64,000 nt of DNA from Planctomycetota bacterium (lineage in GTDB: Bacteria > Planctomycetota > B15-G4 > JADJEK01): the NCBI GenBank assembly GCA_016709145.1, contig JADJEK010000001.1, forward strand, positions 1,178,001 through 1,242,000, read 5' to 3'. The position numbers were made by a program, and so were the translations under genes. The notes beneath the pieces are model-generated. The model worked only from the letters and a program-made list of their open reading frames with translations, searched no databases and had not been told where the DNA came from. Positions 8,774 to 17,205 of this stretch are shown here, piece after piece; position 1 is the stretch's first letter; every line of letters begins with the position of its first letter.

Positions 8774-9471
8774 CGGACCGTGGACCGGGGCGGTCGAAAA
8801 GGACGACAACGCCGGACGCCGCCGCCGGTTCGAAGTCCATGGTGAAGCCCCCGACCACGAACGAGATCTCCGCCGACCTCGGCGCCGCACTGATGTCGAA
8901 GGTGCGCGCCGGTGATCACGCGGCGTTCGCGCGACTCGTCGAGCTGCACCAGCGCGCGGTGCTGAACATGGTGTTCCGCTACGTCGGCAATCGAGCGACC
9001 GCCGAGGAACTCGCGCAAGACGTGTTCGTGCGCGTGTTCCGCGCGCGCGAGACGTACGAGCCGAAGGCGAGGTTCGAGACCTGGCTCTACCGCATCGTGT
9101 TCAACGTGTGCGTGAACGCGAGTCAGTACGGCAGCAAGCGCCGCGCCCTGTCGATCGAACAGGACGGGGCGGAGAGAGAACACGACGAAGGTGAAGCGAT
9201 GCAGCTCGACGATGAAACCGCGAGTGCTCCGCTCGAGATCGTCGAGAAGGACGAGATGCGCGCTCGCGTCCGCGACGCCGTCTCGCGCCTGCCGCCGCAA
9301 CAGCGCGAGGCCTTGCTGATGGCGCGCTTCGGCAACGCGGCGCACACCGAGATCGCGGAGCACATGAAGACGACCGTCGAAGCGGTCAAGTCGCTGTTGT
9401 TCCGAGCGCGAGAGAACCTGCGCGAGATGTTGAAGCCTTACCTCCGGGAGGAGGTGCGCGATGAACTGTGA
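8770..9471 (+). CDS. ECF-type RNA polymerase sigma factor (RpoE-like)
   Basis: 233 residues from GTG 8770, overlapping the lepB stop. Region 2 spans about residues 45-115: FARLVELHQRAVLNMVFRYV, then ATAEELAQDVFVRVF, and FETWLYRIVFNVCVN, the usual ECF sigma2 pattern. A charged linker follows, then region 4 at about 165-225 with LPPQQREALLMARF and a helix-turn-helix (HTEIAEHMKTTVEAVKSLLF). The first 40 residues are a low-complexity extension; an in-frame ATG at residue 24 (MVKPP) could be the real start. The next gene, which overlaps by 11 bp, is a zinc-type anti-sigma factor, its probable partner. Confidence 0.92.
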   Translation: MTDRGPGRSKRTTTPDAAAGSKSMVKPPTTNEISADLGAALMSKVRAGDHAAFARLVELHQRAVLNMVFRYVGNRATAEELAQDVFVRVFRARETYEPKARFETWLYRIVFNVCVNASQYGSKRRALSIEQDGAEREHDEGEAMQLDDETASAPLEIVEKDEMRARVRDAVSRLPPQQREALLMARFGNAAHTEIAEHMKTTVEAVKSLLFRARENLREMLKPYLREEVRDEL

Positions 9472-9961
9472 ACGATTCCGATCCCACATCGGCCAAGCCG
9501 CACGCGTGCCGGACGCGGCGGATCTCGACGCGATGTCCGCGCGTCACGCGGCCGAATGCGCGGCCTGCGCGAGTTGGCTCGCCGAGCAACGGCGGATCGA
9601 CGCGATGCTCGATCTGCTGCCGACGCTGGAGCCGTCCCTGGGATTCACGCAGCGCGTTCTCTCGCGTGCGTTGGCGAGCGAGAGTCCGTGGCACCGGGTG
9701 CAGCGCTCGCGAGCATTGCGAGCCGCGGCCGTCGTGCTCGTGCTCGCCGGGATCTGCGGAGTGTGGTTCGCGAACCGCTCGGATCCGCAAGACGCGCTGG
9801 TGTCGCAGGCCGAAGAGCCCAGTGCGGAACTGCTCGCCGAGATGGACCTACTGCTCGATTGGGACGTCCTCGATCAGAAGGGTGCAGCGCTCGACGTCGC
9901 CGCGGATGCGGACGTCGCGATCGCACTCGCCCAGTTCGACGTCATCGAGAACGGGGGCTGA
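9461..9961 (+). CDS. Zinc-containing transmembrane anti-sigma factor
   Basis: 166 residues, starting inside the sigma gene. The cytoplasmic N-terminus carries the ZAS motif H29-x3-C33-x2-C36 (HAAECAAC) used by anti-ECF factors to clamp sigma, then a helix, one membrane segment at about residues 84-101 (ALRAAAVVLVLAGICGVWF) and an acidic extracytoplasmic tail (LLAEMDLLLDWDVLD). The layout is that of RseA/RsrA-type membrane anti-sigma proteins. Three bases separate it from the periplasmic helical protein downstream, which may be the sensor or damping component. The signal sensed is unknown. Confidence 0.85.
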   Translation: MNCERFRSHIGQAARVPDAADLDAMSARHAAECAACASWLAEQRRIDAMLDLLPTLEPSLGFTQRVLSRALASESPWHRVQRSRALRAAAVVLVLAGICGVWFANRSDPQDALVSQAEEPSAELLAEMDLLLDWDVLDQKGAALDVAADADVAIALAQFDVIENGG

Positions 9962-9964
9962 GCG

Positions 9965-11056
9965 ATGAAGAGCTGGTCGTTCATCGTCTGCGTCGGACTC
10001 GGCAGTGCGTTCTTCGCACCGCACATCGCGCGGGCGCAGGATCGGATCGATGCGGCGAAGCAGCGTTGGGACGAGCTCACGCCCGAGGAGCGCGCCGCGG
10101 TACAGCGCCGCTTCGAAGAGCTGAAGCGGTTGTCCCCCGAAGAACGCAAGGCGCTGAAGGCTCGGCACGACGTGCTTCGCCGCTTGCGCGTCGACGAGGC
10201 CGGGTCGATCGACGAGGCCAGGCCGCCGCGCAAGGAAGCCCGCGAACTGCCGCCGAAGCCGCTGCGCGCGCGGTTGAACGCGCGCATCCTCGAGAAGCTC
10301 GACGCGCTCGAGCGGAGCGGCGGCGGTCCGAAGGCCGAACAGTTCCGCGCGAAGGTGCAAGACCGCGTCGAGGACGAACTGCTGCGCCTCGAAGAAGCGG
10401 GCGTCATCGACGCGGCCGAAGCGGAGCGCATCCTCGCGCTACCGCCACACGAGCTCGCGTCGGCGCTGCGCGCGAAGATGAAGGACCTGTTCTTCCGCGA
10501 TCCGCCGCCGAAGTTCCTGAACCTGCCGGAGGACGAGCGCAAGCGCCTCGAGGCTCTGCCCCCCGACGAGTTCGGTCCCGCGATCCACGCTGCGATCGGG
10601 CCACCTCCGGGTGAACGGCGTGGTGCTGGCGGTCCGACCGGGCCCGCCGCGCCGCCGCGCGGTCCGCTCGACGCGGCGCAGGACGGCGAGGCGGGCTTGC
10701 CGCCGCGGCCGTTCATCCCGAAGGAGGCGTTCGAACGCTTCTTGACGCAGGAGCAGCGAGCCGAGGTCGAACGCCTCGACAAGCGCGACCGCAGGAAGCG
10801 CGTCATGCAGTTCATGCACGAGCACGCGCGAGCGCGGTTGATCGAGCAAGGCGCAGATCCACGGCAGTTGGACGATTTCGGTCGGATGCCGGCGTTCGAG
10901 CGCGAGCTGCGGATGATGAAGATCCTCGATCCGAACTTCACGCCGCCGCCGCGACCGGAGCGCTTCAAGCATCGCGGCGACGGACGAGGTCCGGGCCGCG
11001 GACCGCGCCCCGAAGGCCCGCCGCCGGCGCGACCGCCGGGTTCGCGCGAGGTGTGA
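9965..11056 (+). CDS. Exported DUF3106-like helical protein
   Basis: 363 residues with a signal peptide (hydrophobic MKSWSFIVCVGLGSAFF, cleavage plausible at ARA-QD near residue 25). The mature N-terminus, QRWDELTPEERAAVQRRF and LSPEERKALKARH, matches the repeated W..L(T/S)PEER pattern of DUF3106-type periplasmic proteins. Long charged helices follow, then a Pro/Gly-rich stretch near 215-240 and a Pro/Arg-rich tail. It is the last gene of the ppx-lepB-sigma-anti-sigma run and likely senses or responds to envelope state for that sigma factor, in the manner of Spy/CpxP-like proteins; this role is inferred from position and fold class only. Confidence 0.7.
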   Translation: MKSWSFIVCVGLGSAFFAPHIARAQDRIDAAKQRWDELTPEERAAVQRRFEELKRLSPEERKALKARHDVLRRLRVDEAGSIDEARPPRKEARELPPKPLRARLNARILEKLDALERSGGGPKAEQFRAKVQDRVEDELLRLEEAGVIDAAEAERILALPPHELASALRAKMKDLFFRDPPPKFLNLPEDERKRLEALPPDEFGPAIHAAIGPPPGERRGAGGPTGPAAPPRGPLDAAQDGEAGLPPRPFIPKEAFERFLTQEQRAEVERLDKRDRRKRVMQFMHEHARARLIEQGADPRQLDDFGRMPAFERELRMMKILDPNFTPPPRPERFKHRGDGRGPGRGPRPEGPPPARPPGSREV

Positions 11057-11086
11057 GCTCCGTCCAGCAGTGCGACCGCCGCGCGA

Positions 11087-13675
11087 TCACTGTGCCGGCC
11101 ACACGATGCGCAACTCGCCCGCTGCGGGCGGCCACGAGATCGGAACCCCGCCGGCAGCGGCCGGGTTCGTTACGCGGATCGACGTGTCGACGATCGAACC
11201 CGAGAACGACGGGAACAGCAGTTCGACGCGACCAGAACCGTCCGTCGTCCATTGCGCGGAACGAATACCGAGGCGCGCGAACGCGAACGATCGATGAGCG
11301 AGCGGAAGCCCCTGAGCGTCGTACAGCGCGATGGCGCCGCGGTGCAGCGCGATCTCGTGTCGTGCGGTCGTCGTCTCGGCGGCGCGGATCGAGACGCCAG
11401 CTTCGATCGTCGAAAACCATGCGTCGGTCGCGTGCTTCACGAGAAGTTCGTACGGCCCCGGCAAGAGCGGTCCGAGGACCACGTCGCCGTCCCCATCGAG
11501 CGAGCCGGTGGCGCGCGCTTCCGACGTGCTGGCGTCGACGCGTGCACGCGCGGCGATTTCGAGGCCCGCCACTTCGCTCTCGTTCGTGACGATCCGGACG
11601 CGCGCGAAGCCCGGATGATGTGCTCCGAGATCGAACTCCGCCGTCGTTTCGCGATCCGCTTCGATCGTGACGTTTCCGAGCGCGAGCACTTGAGGGTTGC
11701 CGAGTAGCGAGCCCGCTCCGAATCGGATGATCGGCGTGGGCATCGAGAGCCACAGCTCCACGACGCCGATCGGCACGGACTCGATCACGAACGTCCCGTC
11801 TCCCGCGATCTCGGCGAAGCTCCGCTTCGGCGCATCGCCGATCGATTCGAACAGCTCGAAGGCCGTCGGCTCTCGGCGGTCGTCCGCAGGAGGCACGCGC
11901 GCGGCGACGCGGATTCCCTTCGGCGGGAGCTCGGCTCGCCATTCGAGCCGGGCCCGCAACGATCCCGACGCGGGAATCACCAGGTCGTGCGAGATGGTCT
12001 CGCCGGCTCGAAGTTCGAGCGGCACCTTCGTGATGGCGAGTGATGCGTTGCGCTCGGCCCACAGCACGTAGGGACCCGCCATGAGTCCTTCGAACTCGAA
12101 GTGGCCGTCCGCATCCGTGACCGCGTCGCGCGAGCGTTCATCGAGCTGATTCGGCAGGAACAGCGCTCTCGGCTCGGGCGGTCGTCCCGAACGCAATCGC
12201 ACCGTCACGCCGCCGCGACCCAGCGTCGATCCCTGCGCCGTGACGCGTCCGCGAAGCGTCGCTCCGCGCGCGAGCTCGACCGATCGAGCGGTCGTCGTAC
12301 GGGGCTCGAGCTTGCCGAGTTCGACCTCCGCGGGCGCGAAGCCGTCGGCTTCGACGATCAACATCGTCTTGCCCTCGGGAACGATGCCGCCGTACACGCC
12401 GTCGACGTGGTCATCCGCGCCGTCTTCGAGCACGAACTCGTTCGGCGCGAAACTGGCCGCGACATAGCGCAAGCGAACGCGAGACGGTTTCACCGGCTGA
12501 CGCGTCGTCGGATCGATCACGGTCAGCGCGACCGAACACGAGCCGACGAGCCTCGCGTGGACGACCTCGCCCGTACGGACTTCGCCCTTCGCCCACGGCA
12601 GGAATCGCGGATCGTCGATCGACAGCGAGTAGCGACCCACGGGTAGGTCGATCCAACGGAACGAACCCGATCCGCCGATCGAAGACGTTCCACCCGCGGC
12701 GGCCGTTCCGTCGAGCGGTCCGTTCGGGTGGCCCGAAAGGACGATGGACCGCGGATCGTGGACACCGAACACGTGCAGTTTCTCGCAGCGCGCGCTCAAC
12801 CCGATCGCGCGCGAAGGATCCGGACCGGAATGCACGATGCGGCAACGGGTGACCGCATCGCGCGTGACCTCGACGTGCGCATCGCCGAGGGTCGAGCCGT
12901 CGTTGCCGAGAGCACACACGCGCGCGGCACCGGGATTCGCATCGTCGATCCGGAACGTGCCAGTCGTCGCGTCGACCATCGCGAACGAATCCCGCGGCGC
13001 GCCAGCGGAACCCATCGCGCGCGCGTTGGTCTCGAGCCGGATGCGAACGGGGAACGACACGGGTCGACCGTCCGCGTCGACCACGTCGCCTTCGACGACG
13101 CAGCCGCGGGTCAGCGAGACGACGCCGACGTCGGTCTCGCTGCGGGCGGCGAGTTCCACCCAGCGCCAGGACAGCGCGGAGTGACCCTCCGCGCGCACGT
13201 CCAACGTGAACTGGTACGCCGCGGGCGGTTCGAACTCGAAGCGGAACGAGCCGTTCGCATCGAGCTCGGGGATCGGGTCCTTCCAGCCGACCGGCTTGCC
13301 GTGGCGGATCACGCGTTCGGAGTTCGCTTCCCAGCCATGAAGGCGAAGGTCCGCGGCCACCCCGGGCTGTCCATCCGAAAGCACGACGCGACCTCGCACG
13401 ATCGCGCGCGGCGTCGCCGTGGAGCGATGATCGTCCTCCGCGGTCACGTCGACGCGCGACGGCACCGCGGCCTCGACGGGCTCCGCGCTCGATTCGGCGT
13501 TCGTCGTGACGTCCGACGCGGCGGCGTCCGCGGCTGGCGCGACCGATTCCGTCACCGCGGCTGGCGTGTCCATGACCGCGACCGCGGGTTCACTCGACGA
13601 CAGCCAGATCCACGACACGACAGCCGCACAGACGACCACGAACGTCGCGCCGATCACGACCGGACTTCGACTCAT
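11087..13675 (-). CDS. Membrane-anchored carboxypeptidase-regulatory-like (Ig-like) repeat protein
   Basis: 862 residues. An N-terminal membrane anchor or uncleaved signal (VVIGATFVVVCAAVVSWIWL) is followed by a low-complexity Ala/Glu/Val linker and then several carboxypeptidase-D regulatory-like beta-sandwich domains. Each shows a G.V...G.P..G..V.L pattern ending in F.F..L..G.Y.L, for example DADGHFEFEGLMAGPYVLW near residue 520. Such proteins bind polysaccharide or act as cell-surface scaffolds. The start is supported by a GGGAGAG ribosome site before ATG 13675. It is convergent with the sigma cluster and divergent from the small membrane gene at 13803. No enzymatic domain is visible. Confidence 0.8.
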   Translation of the reverse strand: MSRSPVVIGATFVVVCAAVVSWIWLSSSEPAVAVMDTPAAVTESVAPAADAAASDVTTNAESSAEPVEAAVPSRVDVTAEDDHRSTATPRAIVRGRVVLSDGQPGVAADLRLHGWEANSERVIRHGKPVGWKDPIPELDANGSFRFEFEPPAAYQFTLDVRAEGHSALSWRWVELAARSETDVGVVSLTRGCVVEGDVVDADGRPVSFPVRIRLETNARAMGSAGAPRDSFAMVDATTGTFRIDDANPGAARVCALGNDGSTLGDAHVEVTRDAVTRCRIVHSGPDPSRAIGLSARCEKLHVFGVHDPRSIVLSGHPNGPLDGTAAAGGTSSIGGSGSFRWIDLPVGRYSLSIDDPRFLPWAKGEVRTGEVVHARLVGSCSVALTVIDPTTRQPVKPSRVRLRYVAASFAPNEFVLEDGADDHVDGVYGGIVPEGKTMLIVEADGFAPAEVELGKLEPRTTTARSVELARGATLRGRVTAQGSTLGRGGVTVRLRSGRPPEPRALFLPNQLDERSRDAVTDADGHFEFEGLMAGPYVLWAERNASLAITKVPLELRAGETISHDLVIPASGSLRARLEWRAELPPKGIRVAARVPPADDRREPTAFELFESIGDAPKRSFAEIAGDGTFVIESVPIGVVELWLSMPTPIIRFGAGSLLGNPQVLALGNVTIEADRETTAEFDLGAHHPGFARVRIVTNESEVAGLEIAARARVDASTSEARATGSLDGDGDVVLGPLLPGPYELLVKHATDAWFSTIEAGVSIRAAETTTARHEIALHRGAIALYDAQGLPLAHRSFAFARLGIRSAQWTTDGSGRVELLFPSFSGSIVDTSIRVTNPAAAGGVPISWPPAAGELRIVWPAQ

Positions 13676-13802
13676 CCCGACTCTCCCGCACGTCGTTCCC
13701 CTCGAAGGCGTGGTGATGCTAACGCCCAGCGGGAATGCGCGGTCACGAGTCCGTCACGGTCGTGCCGCATAGCTCTATGCTCCGCGCGCGGAGGGCTCTC
13801 GC

Positions 13803-14126
13803 ATGACGACGTTCGCATTCCTCGCGTTCACCGCGATCTTCTGCGCGCTCGTGATCCTGGTCACGAATGGCGGCAAGCCGGAGCGCGTGCTCGCGACGGT
13901 GTTGATCGTCGTCGAGCTGTACCTGTGGATGTTGATCTCGGACATCGTCGGGCCCGTGATCTCGAGCGAGACGTCGATGCGGCATTTCCTGTCCGCCGCC
14001 GCGACCTTGTGCGGACTCGTGATGTTGATGCGCCTGCAAGACCGCAGCTTCGGCTTGCTCGCGACGTGGGCCGCGCTCGCGCAGTTCCTGCTTTCGTTCG
14101 GGTTGTTGCGCGGTCTCGGGATGTGA
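13803..14126 (+). CDS. Small membrane protein, function unknown
   Basis: 107 residues with three to four hydrophobic segments: 4-20 (FAFLAFTAIFCALVILV), 29-50 (LATVLIVVELYLWMLISDIV), 62-78 and 84-103. No charged catalytic motif and no recognised family. It stands alone downstream of the divergent promoter shared with the regulatory-like protein gene. Its composition is typical of an inner-membrane protein. I cannot assign a role. Confidence 0.6.
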   Translation: MTTFAFLAFTAIFCALVILVTNGGKPERVLATVLIVVELYLWMLISDIVGPVISSETSMRHFLSAAATLCGLVMLMRLQDRSFGLLATWAALAQFLLSFGLLRGLGM

Positions 14127-14258
14127 CCGTTCACGCAAGGCGAATGGGGGGTGAATGCCGGCGCAACCCCGAGCCAAGCGTTCGGCCAAGCGGAACCGGA
14201 CTCGAAGCGGCTATCCCTCCGACCACGGGTGCCCAGTCCGGAACCGATCGATCGAACC

Positions 14259-14618
14259 ATGACCAACGTCCGCAAAGTCCTACGCAACATCGCCGCCGTC
14301 CTGCTGCTCCTGGTCGGCGTGATCGGCGGCTTCATCCCGATCCTGCAGGGCTGGATCTTCGTCGTCGCCGCGTTCGCGGTCGCGGACTTCGAGCGTAAAC
14401 ACTCTCTGATGCGGTGGTTACTATCGCGCAAGCTCACCAAGAAGGTGCTCGGCCCGAAGCTGATCGCGAAGCTCCTGGCCCTCGACCCCGCCCGCAAGCG
14501 CCGGCTCGAGCAGGCAACGGCAGGAACAGGTCAGCCCCCGAGCGATGGCGCACGGGGGCTGACCCCTTCTCAGCCGTCGGCTACCCTGCCCGCTTCGAAA
14601 CCGGAGTCGGAGTCATGA
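14259..14618 (+). CDS. PGPGW-like small membrane protein
   Basis: 119 residues from ATG 14259 (MTNVRK); the open frame upstream to 14151 has no protein-like character. The hydrophobic stretch NIAAVLLLLVGVIGGFIPIL followed by QGWIFVVAAFAVADFE resembles the PGPGW family (putative transmembrane proteins with a PGPGW-type turn; here GGFIPILQGW). Then come a basic helix and a low-complexity tail. The tail coding sequence, from about residue 90, is occupied by a REP-like inverted repeat, so the original C-terminus may have been altered. The stop overlaps the arginase ATG (ATGA). Confidence 0.65.
   Translation: MTNVRKVLRNIAAVLLLLVGVIGGFIPILQGWIFVVAAFAVADFERKHSLMRWLLSRKLTKKVLGPKLIAKLLALDPARKRRLEQATAGTGQPPSDGARGLTPSQPSATLPASKPESES
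14529..14564. repeat. REP-like inverted repeat inside a gene tail
   Basis: Perfect 12-bp arms GGTCAGCCCCCG (14529-14540) and CGGGGGCTGACC (14553-14564) around a 12-nt loop. The sequence style is that of REP palindromes linked to RAYT transposases. It lies within the 3' end of the PGPGW-like gene and just upstream of the arginase start. Confidence 0.7.
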
Positions 14619-15526
14619 AGCGCACGATCGACCTCTACGGCGTTCCGATGGACCTCGGCGCCGACCGCCGCGGCGTCGACATGGGGCCGAACGCCATCCG
14701 GATCGCCGGGGTCGTCGAGCGCCTGCGCGCTCTCGGCCACGAGGTCCACGATCACGGCAACCTCGACGTCGCCGAAATGACGACGACCTCGTCGGGCAAC
14801 AAGCGCGCGAAGTACGAAAAGCCGATCGTGAAGTGCTGCACGCGCCTCGCCGAAAAAGTCGCCGACAGCGTCCAAGCCGGCCGCTTCCCGCTCGTACTCG
14901 GCGGCGATCACTCGATCGCGGTCGGCACGATCACCGGGATCGCGAGCGTCCACCGCGATCGCGGCGAGAAGCTCGGCGTGATCTGGTTCGACGCGCACGG
15001 CGACATGAACACGCCCGAGACCAGCCCGTCCGGCAACATCCACGGCATGCCGTTGGCGTCGGTGCTCGGCTACGGCGTCGACTCGCTGACGCAGCTCGGC
15101 GGCTTCTCGCCGAAGGTCACGCCGGACCACTGCGTGCTCGTCGGCATCCGCAGCCTCGATCCGTGGGAGCGCGACATCGTCAAGAAGTCCGGCATCCACG
15201 TGTTCACGATGAAGGAAGTCGACCAACTCGGCATGGCGAAGGTCACCGAGCGCGCGATCGAGATCGCATCGAAGGGCACGAGCGGAATCCACTTGTCGTT
15301 CGATCTCGACGGGCTCGATCCCGACGTCGCGCCGGGCGTCGGCACGCCGGTGCCCGGTGGCATCAATTACCGTGAAGCACACTTGATGATGGAGATGCTC
15401 GCCGAGACGCAGAAGCTCGTCGGCATGGAGATGGTCGAGCTGAACGCGGTGCTCGACAACCGCAACGGCACCGCGGAGATCGCGGTCGGCTTGATCGCGT
15501 CGGCGCTCGGTCAGCGCATCTTGTGA
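14615..15526 (+). CDS. rocF: Arginase
   Basis: 303 residues, the normal arginase length. Manganese ligands are all present: H99 in GGDHS, D126-A-H128-G-D130 in WFDAHGDMNT, and D230-L-D232 in SFDLDGLDPDVAP. The substrate-binding loop has the arginase form SPSGNIHGMPL, and the N-terminus GVPMDLGADRRGVDMGP is typical for arginase rather than agmatinase. It would convert L-arginine to ornithine and urea in the cytoplasm. ATG 14615 overlaps the stop of the preceding membrane protein, and the next gene, an MFS transporter, starts inside its stop (GTGA). Coupling to a transporter suggests a shared transcript rather than a proven pathway link. Confidence 0.95.
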   Translation: MKRTIDLYGVPMDLGADRRGVDMGPNAIRIAGVVERLRALGHEVHDHGNLDVAEMTTTSSGNKRAKYEKPIVKCCTRLAEKVADSVQAGRFPLVLGGDHSIAVGTITGIASVHRDRGEKLGVIWFDAHGDMNTPETSPSGNIHGMPLASVLGYGVDSLTQLGGFSPKVTPDHCVLVGIRSLDPWERDIVKKSGIHVFTMKEVDQLGMAKVTERAIEIASKGTSGIHLSFDLDGLDPDVAPGVGTPVPGGINYREAHLMMEMLAETQKLVGMEMVELNAVLDNRNGTAEIAVGLIASALGQRIL

Positions 15527-16719
15527 ATCCGACGCCATCGAACGCGAACACCGCGCCCGCCAAAGGCGCGCTGCTGACGATCTTCCTGACGGTGCTGATC
15601 GACACGATCGGCTTCGGTCTGTTCGTGCCGTACATCGCGCCGTTCGGCCGATCGCTGGGCGCGTCGGACACGATCAACGGCTTGCTCGTCGGCACGTTCT
15701 CGCTGTTCCAGTTCGTTTGCGCGCAGGCGTGGGGGCGCTTGTCCGACCGCATCGGACGGCGTCCGGTGTTGCTGATGGGGTTGCTCGGATCGAGCCTCGC
15801 GCATCTCGCGTTCGGATTCGCCGCGTCGCTGCCGCTGCTGTTCGTCGCGCGCGCGTTCGCCGGAGGTTTCGGCGCGACGATCTCGACCGCGCAGGCCTAC
15901 ATCGCGGACGTCACGACTCCCGAGACGCGCACGAAGGGCATGGGCCTGATCGGAGCCGCGTTCGGCCTCGGTTTCGTGCTCGGCCCCGCGTTGGGTTTCT
16001 TCCTGCTCGAACTCGGCCCGCGCTCGCCGGCGTACTTCGCTTCGCTGTTGTCGTTCGCTGCCTGCGTGTTCGGGTTCTTCAAGCTGAAGGAGCCCGCGCG
16101 CAACGCCGACCCGTCGTTGCGGCGCGTCGTCGATCGGCGTTCGATCGCGGTCGTGTTCGCGGACACGCCGCGCGTGCGACTGCTGTTCGGATTCGTCTTC
16201 GTCGTGTTGTCGTTCGCCGCGCTCGAGAGCATGTTCACGCGTCTCGGACAGGAGCGTCTGCATCTCGAGATGCGCGAGATGAACGGGCTGTTCGCGATCG
16301 TCGGCATCTTGATGGTGATCGTCCAAGGCGGACTCATCCGTCGACTCGCGCCGAAGTACGGCGAAGTCACGCTGGTGCGCGCGGGCAGCTTGCTGCTCGT
16401 CGCGGGAATGCTGACGCTGGCGTTCGCGACGCCGCCGTGGTTGTTGATCGGTGGCGGCATGCTCGCGGGAGTGGGCTACTCGGTGATGTTCCCCGCGCTG
16501 CAAGGCCGCTTGTCGAAGGCCGCACCGGCCGCGGAGCAAGGCGCGACGTTCGGCGTTGCGCAATCCGGATCGAGCTTGTGCCGCTTCGTCGGCCACTCGG
16601 GAGCGGGGCTCGCGTTCGACGTCTGGACCGGTTTGCCGTTCGTGCTCGCCGCGTCGATCGCGCTGTGCGCGGGCCTGCTCGGCTCGAAGGCCCGAGCGAC
16701 CGAGGGGCCTCGAGGCTGA
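15523..16719 (+). CDS. MFS transporter (TetA/drug-efflux-like)
   Basis: 398 residues from GTG 15523, about 12 predicted membrane segments in two halves. The first half has the major facilitator motif A, GRLSDRIGRRPVLL, between helices 2 and 3, and a motif-C-like GAAFGLGFVLGPALGFFL in helix 5, which is characteristic of antiporter-type drug exporters such as the TetA group. The central cytoplasmic loop is around residues 190-215. The substrate is unknown; an efflux role is inferred from motif C. It is translationally coupled to arginase. Confidence 0.88.
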   Translation: MNPTPSNANTAPAKGALLTIFLTVLIDTIGFGLFVPYIAPFGRSLGASDTINGLLVGTFSLFQFVCAQAWGRLSDRIGRRPVLLMGLLGSSLAHLAFGFAASLPLLFVARAFAGGFGATISTAQAYIADVTTPETRTKGMGLIGAAFGLGFVLGPALGFFLLELGPRSPAYFASLLSFAACVFGFFKLKEPARNADPSLRRVVDRRSIAVVFADTPRVRLLFGFVFVVLSFAALESMFTRLGQERLHLEMREMNGLFAIVGILMVIVQGGLIRRLAPKYGEVTLVRAGSLLLVAGMLTLAFATPPWLLIGGGMLAGVGYSVMFPALQGRLSKAAPAAEQGATFGVAQSGSSLCRFVGHSGAGLAFDVWTGLPFVLAASIALCAGLLGSKARATEGPRG

Positions 16720-16725
16720 TCCACG

Positions 16726-17175
16726 ATGAGCCGCGCGTTCGTCAAGGAACAAGAAGACGGAGACCCCCGCTGCCCGACGCCGCGCGGCTGCGGCGGCAAT
16801 GGCGTTCCCGTCGCGCGCGCGACGTTGAACGCGCAACTGCCGCCCACCGAAGCCTCGCGCTTGTCGGACGAGACGTACTACTTCCCCGACTCGGCTTGCG
16901 TCGTCGGCTACTTCGATCGCATGGGGACGATCGTCGGCGTCGAGCACGTGGCCACGCGCACGTTCCCGAAGTTCGACGACGCTCCGGTGTGCGGGTGCTT
17001 CGCGATCCGACGCGGCGAGATCGAAACCGCCGTCGACGCCAAGGACAACGATCGCTTGAAAGCGCTGCTCGCACGTACCGAGAGTACGGACGCGCGGTGC
17101 ACGACGAAGGCTCCGGACGGGAGGCGATGCACTCCCGCGCTCCGACGCATCGTGATGGAACGTAAAGGCCTCTGA
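16726..17175 (+). CDS. Cysteine-rich protein with CopZ N-terminal-like metal/Fe-S domain
   Basis: 149 residues, six bases after the MFS gene. Residues about 50-90, YYFPDSACVVGYFDRMGTIV then APVCGCFAI, match the zinc/2Fe-2S N-terminal domain of CopZ-type copper chaperones (C..VYF ... VCYCF). N-terminal C16 and C22, together with C59, C88 and C90, could be metal ligands, and two further Cys lie near the C-terminus. The heavy-metal-associated CopZ domain itself is missing, so the protein would bind zinc or an iron-sulfur cluster alone. Role unknown; a redox or metal-sensing function is inferred. Confidence 0.6.
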   Translation: MSRAFVKEQEDGDPRCPTPRGCGGNGVPVARATLNAQLPPTEASRLSDETYYFPDSACVVGYFDRMGTIVGVEHVATRTFPKFDDAPVCGCFAIRRGEIETAVDAKDNDRLKALLARTESTDARCTTKAPDGRRCTPALRRIVMERKGL

Positions 17176-17205
17176 GCTTCGACTTCTCGAGGAGTGGATG
17201 ACGCC

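Noticed and set aside
14529..14564. Intrinsic terminator after the PGPGW-like gene
   Set aside because: Lies within the coding sequence, before the coupled arginase start, and has no T run.
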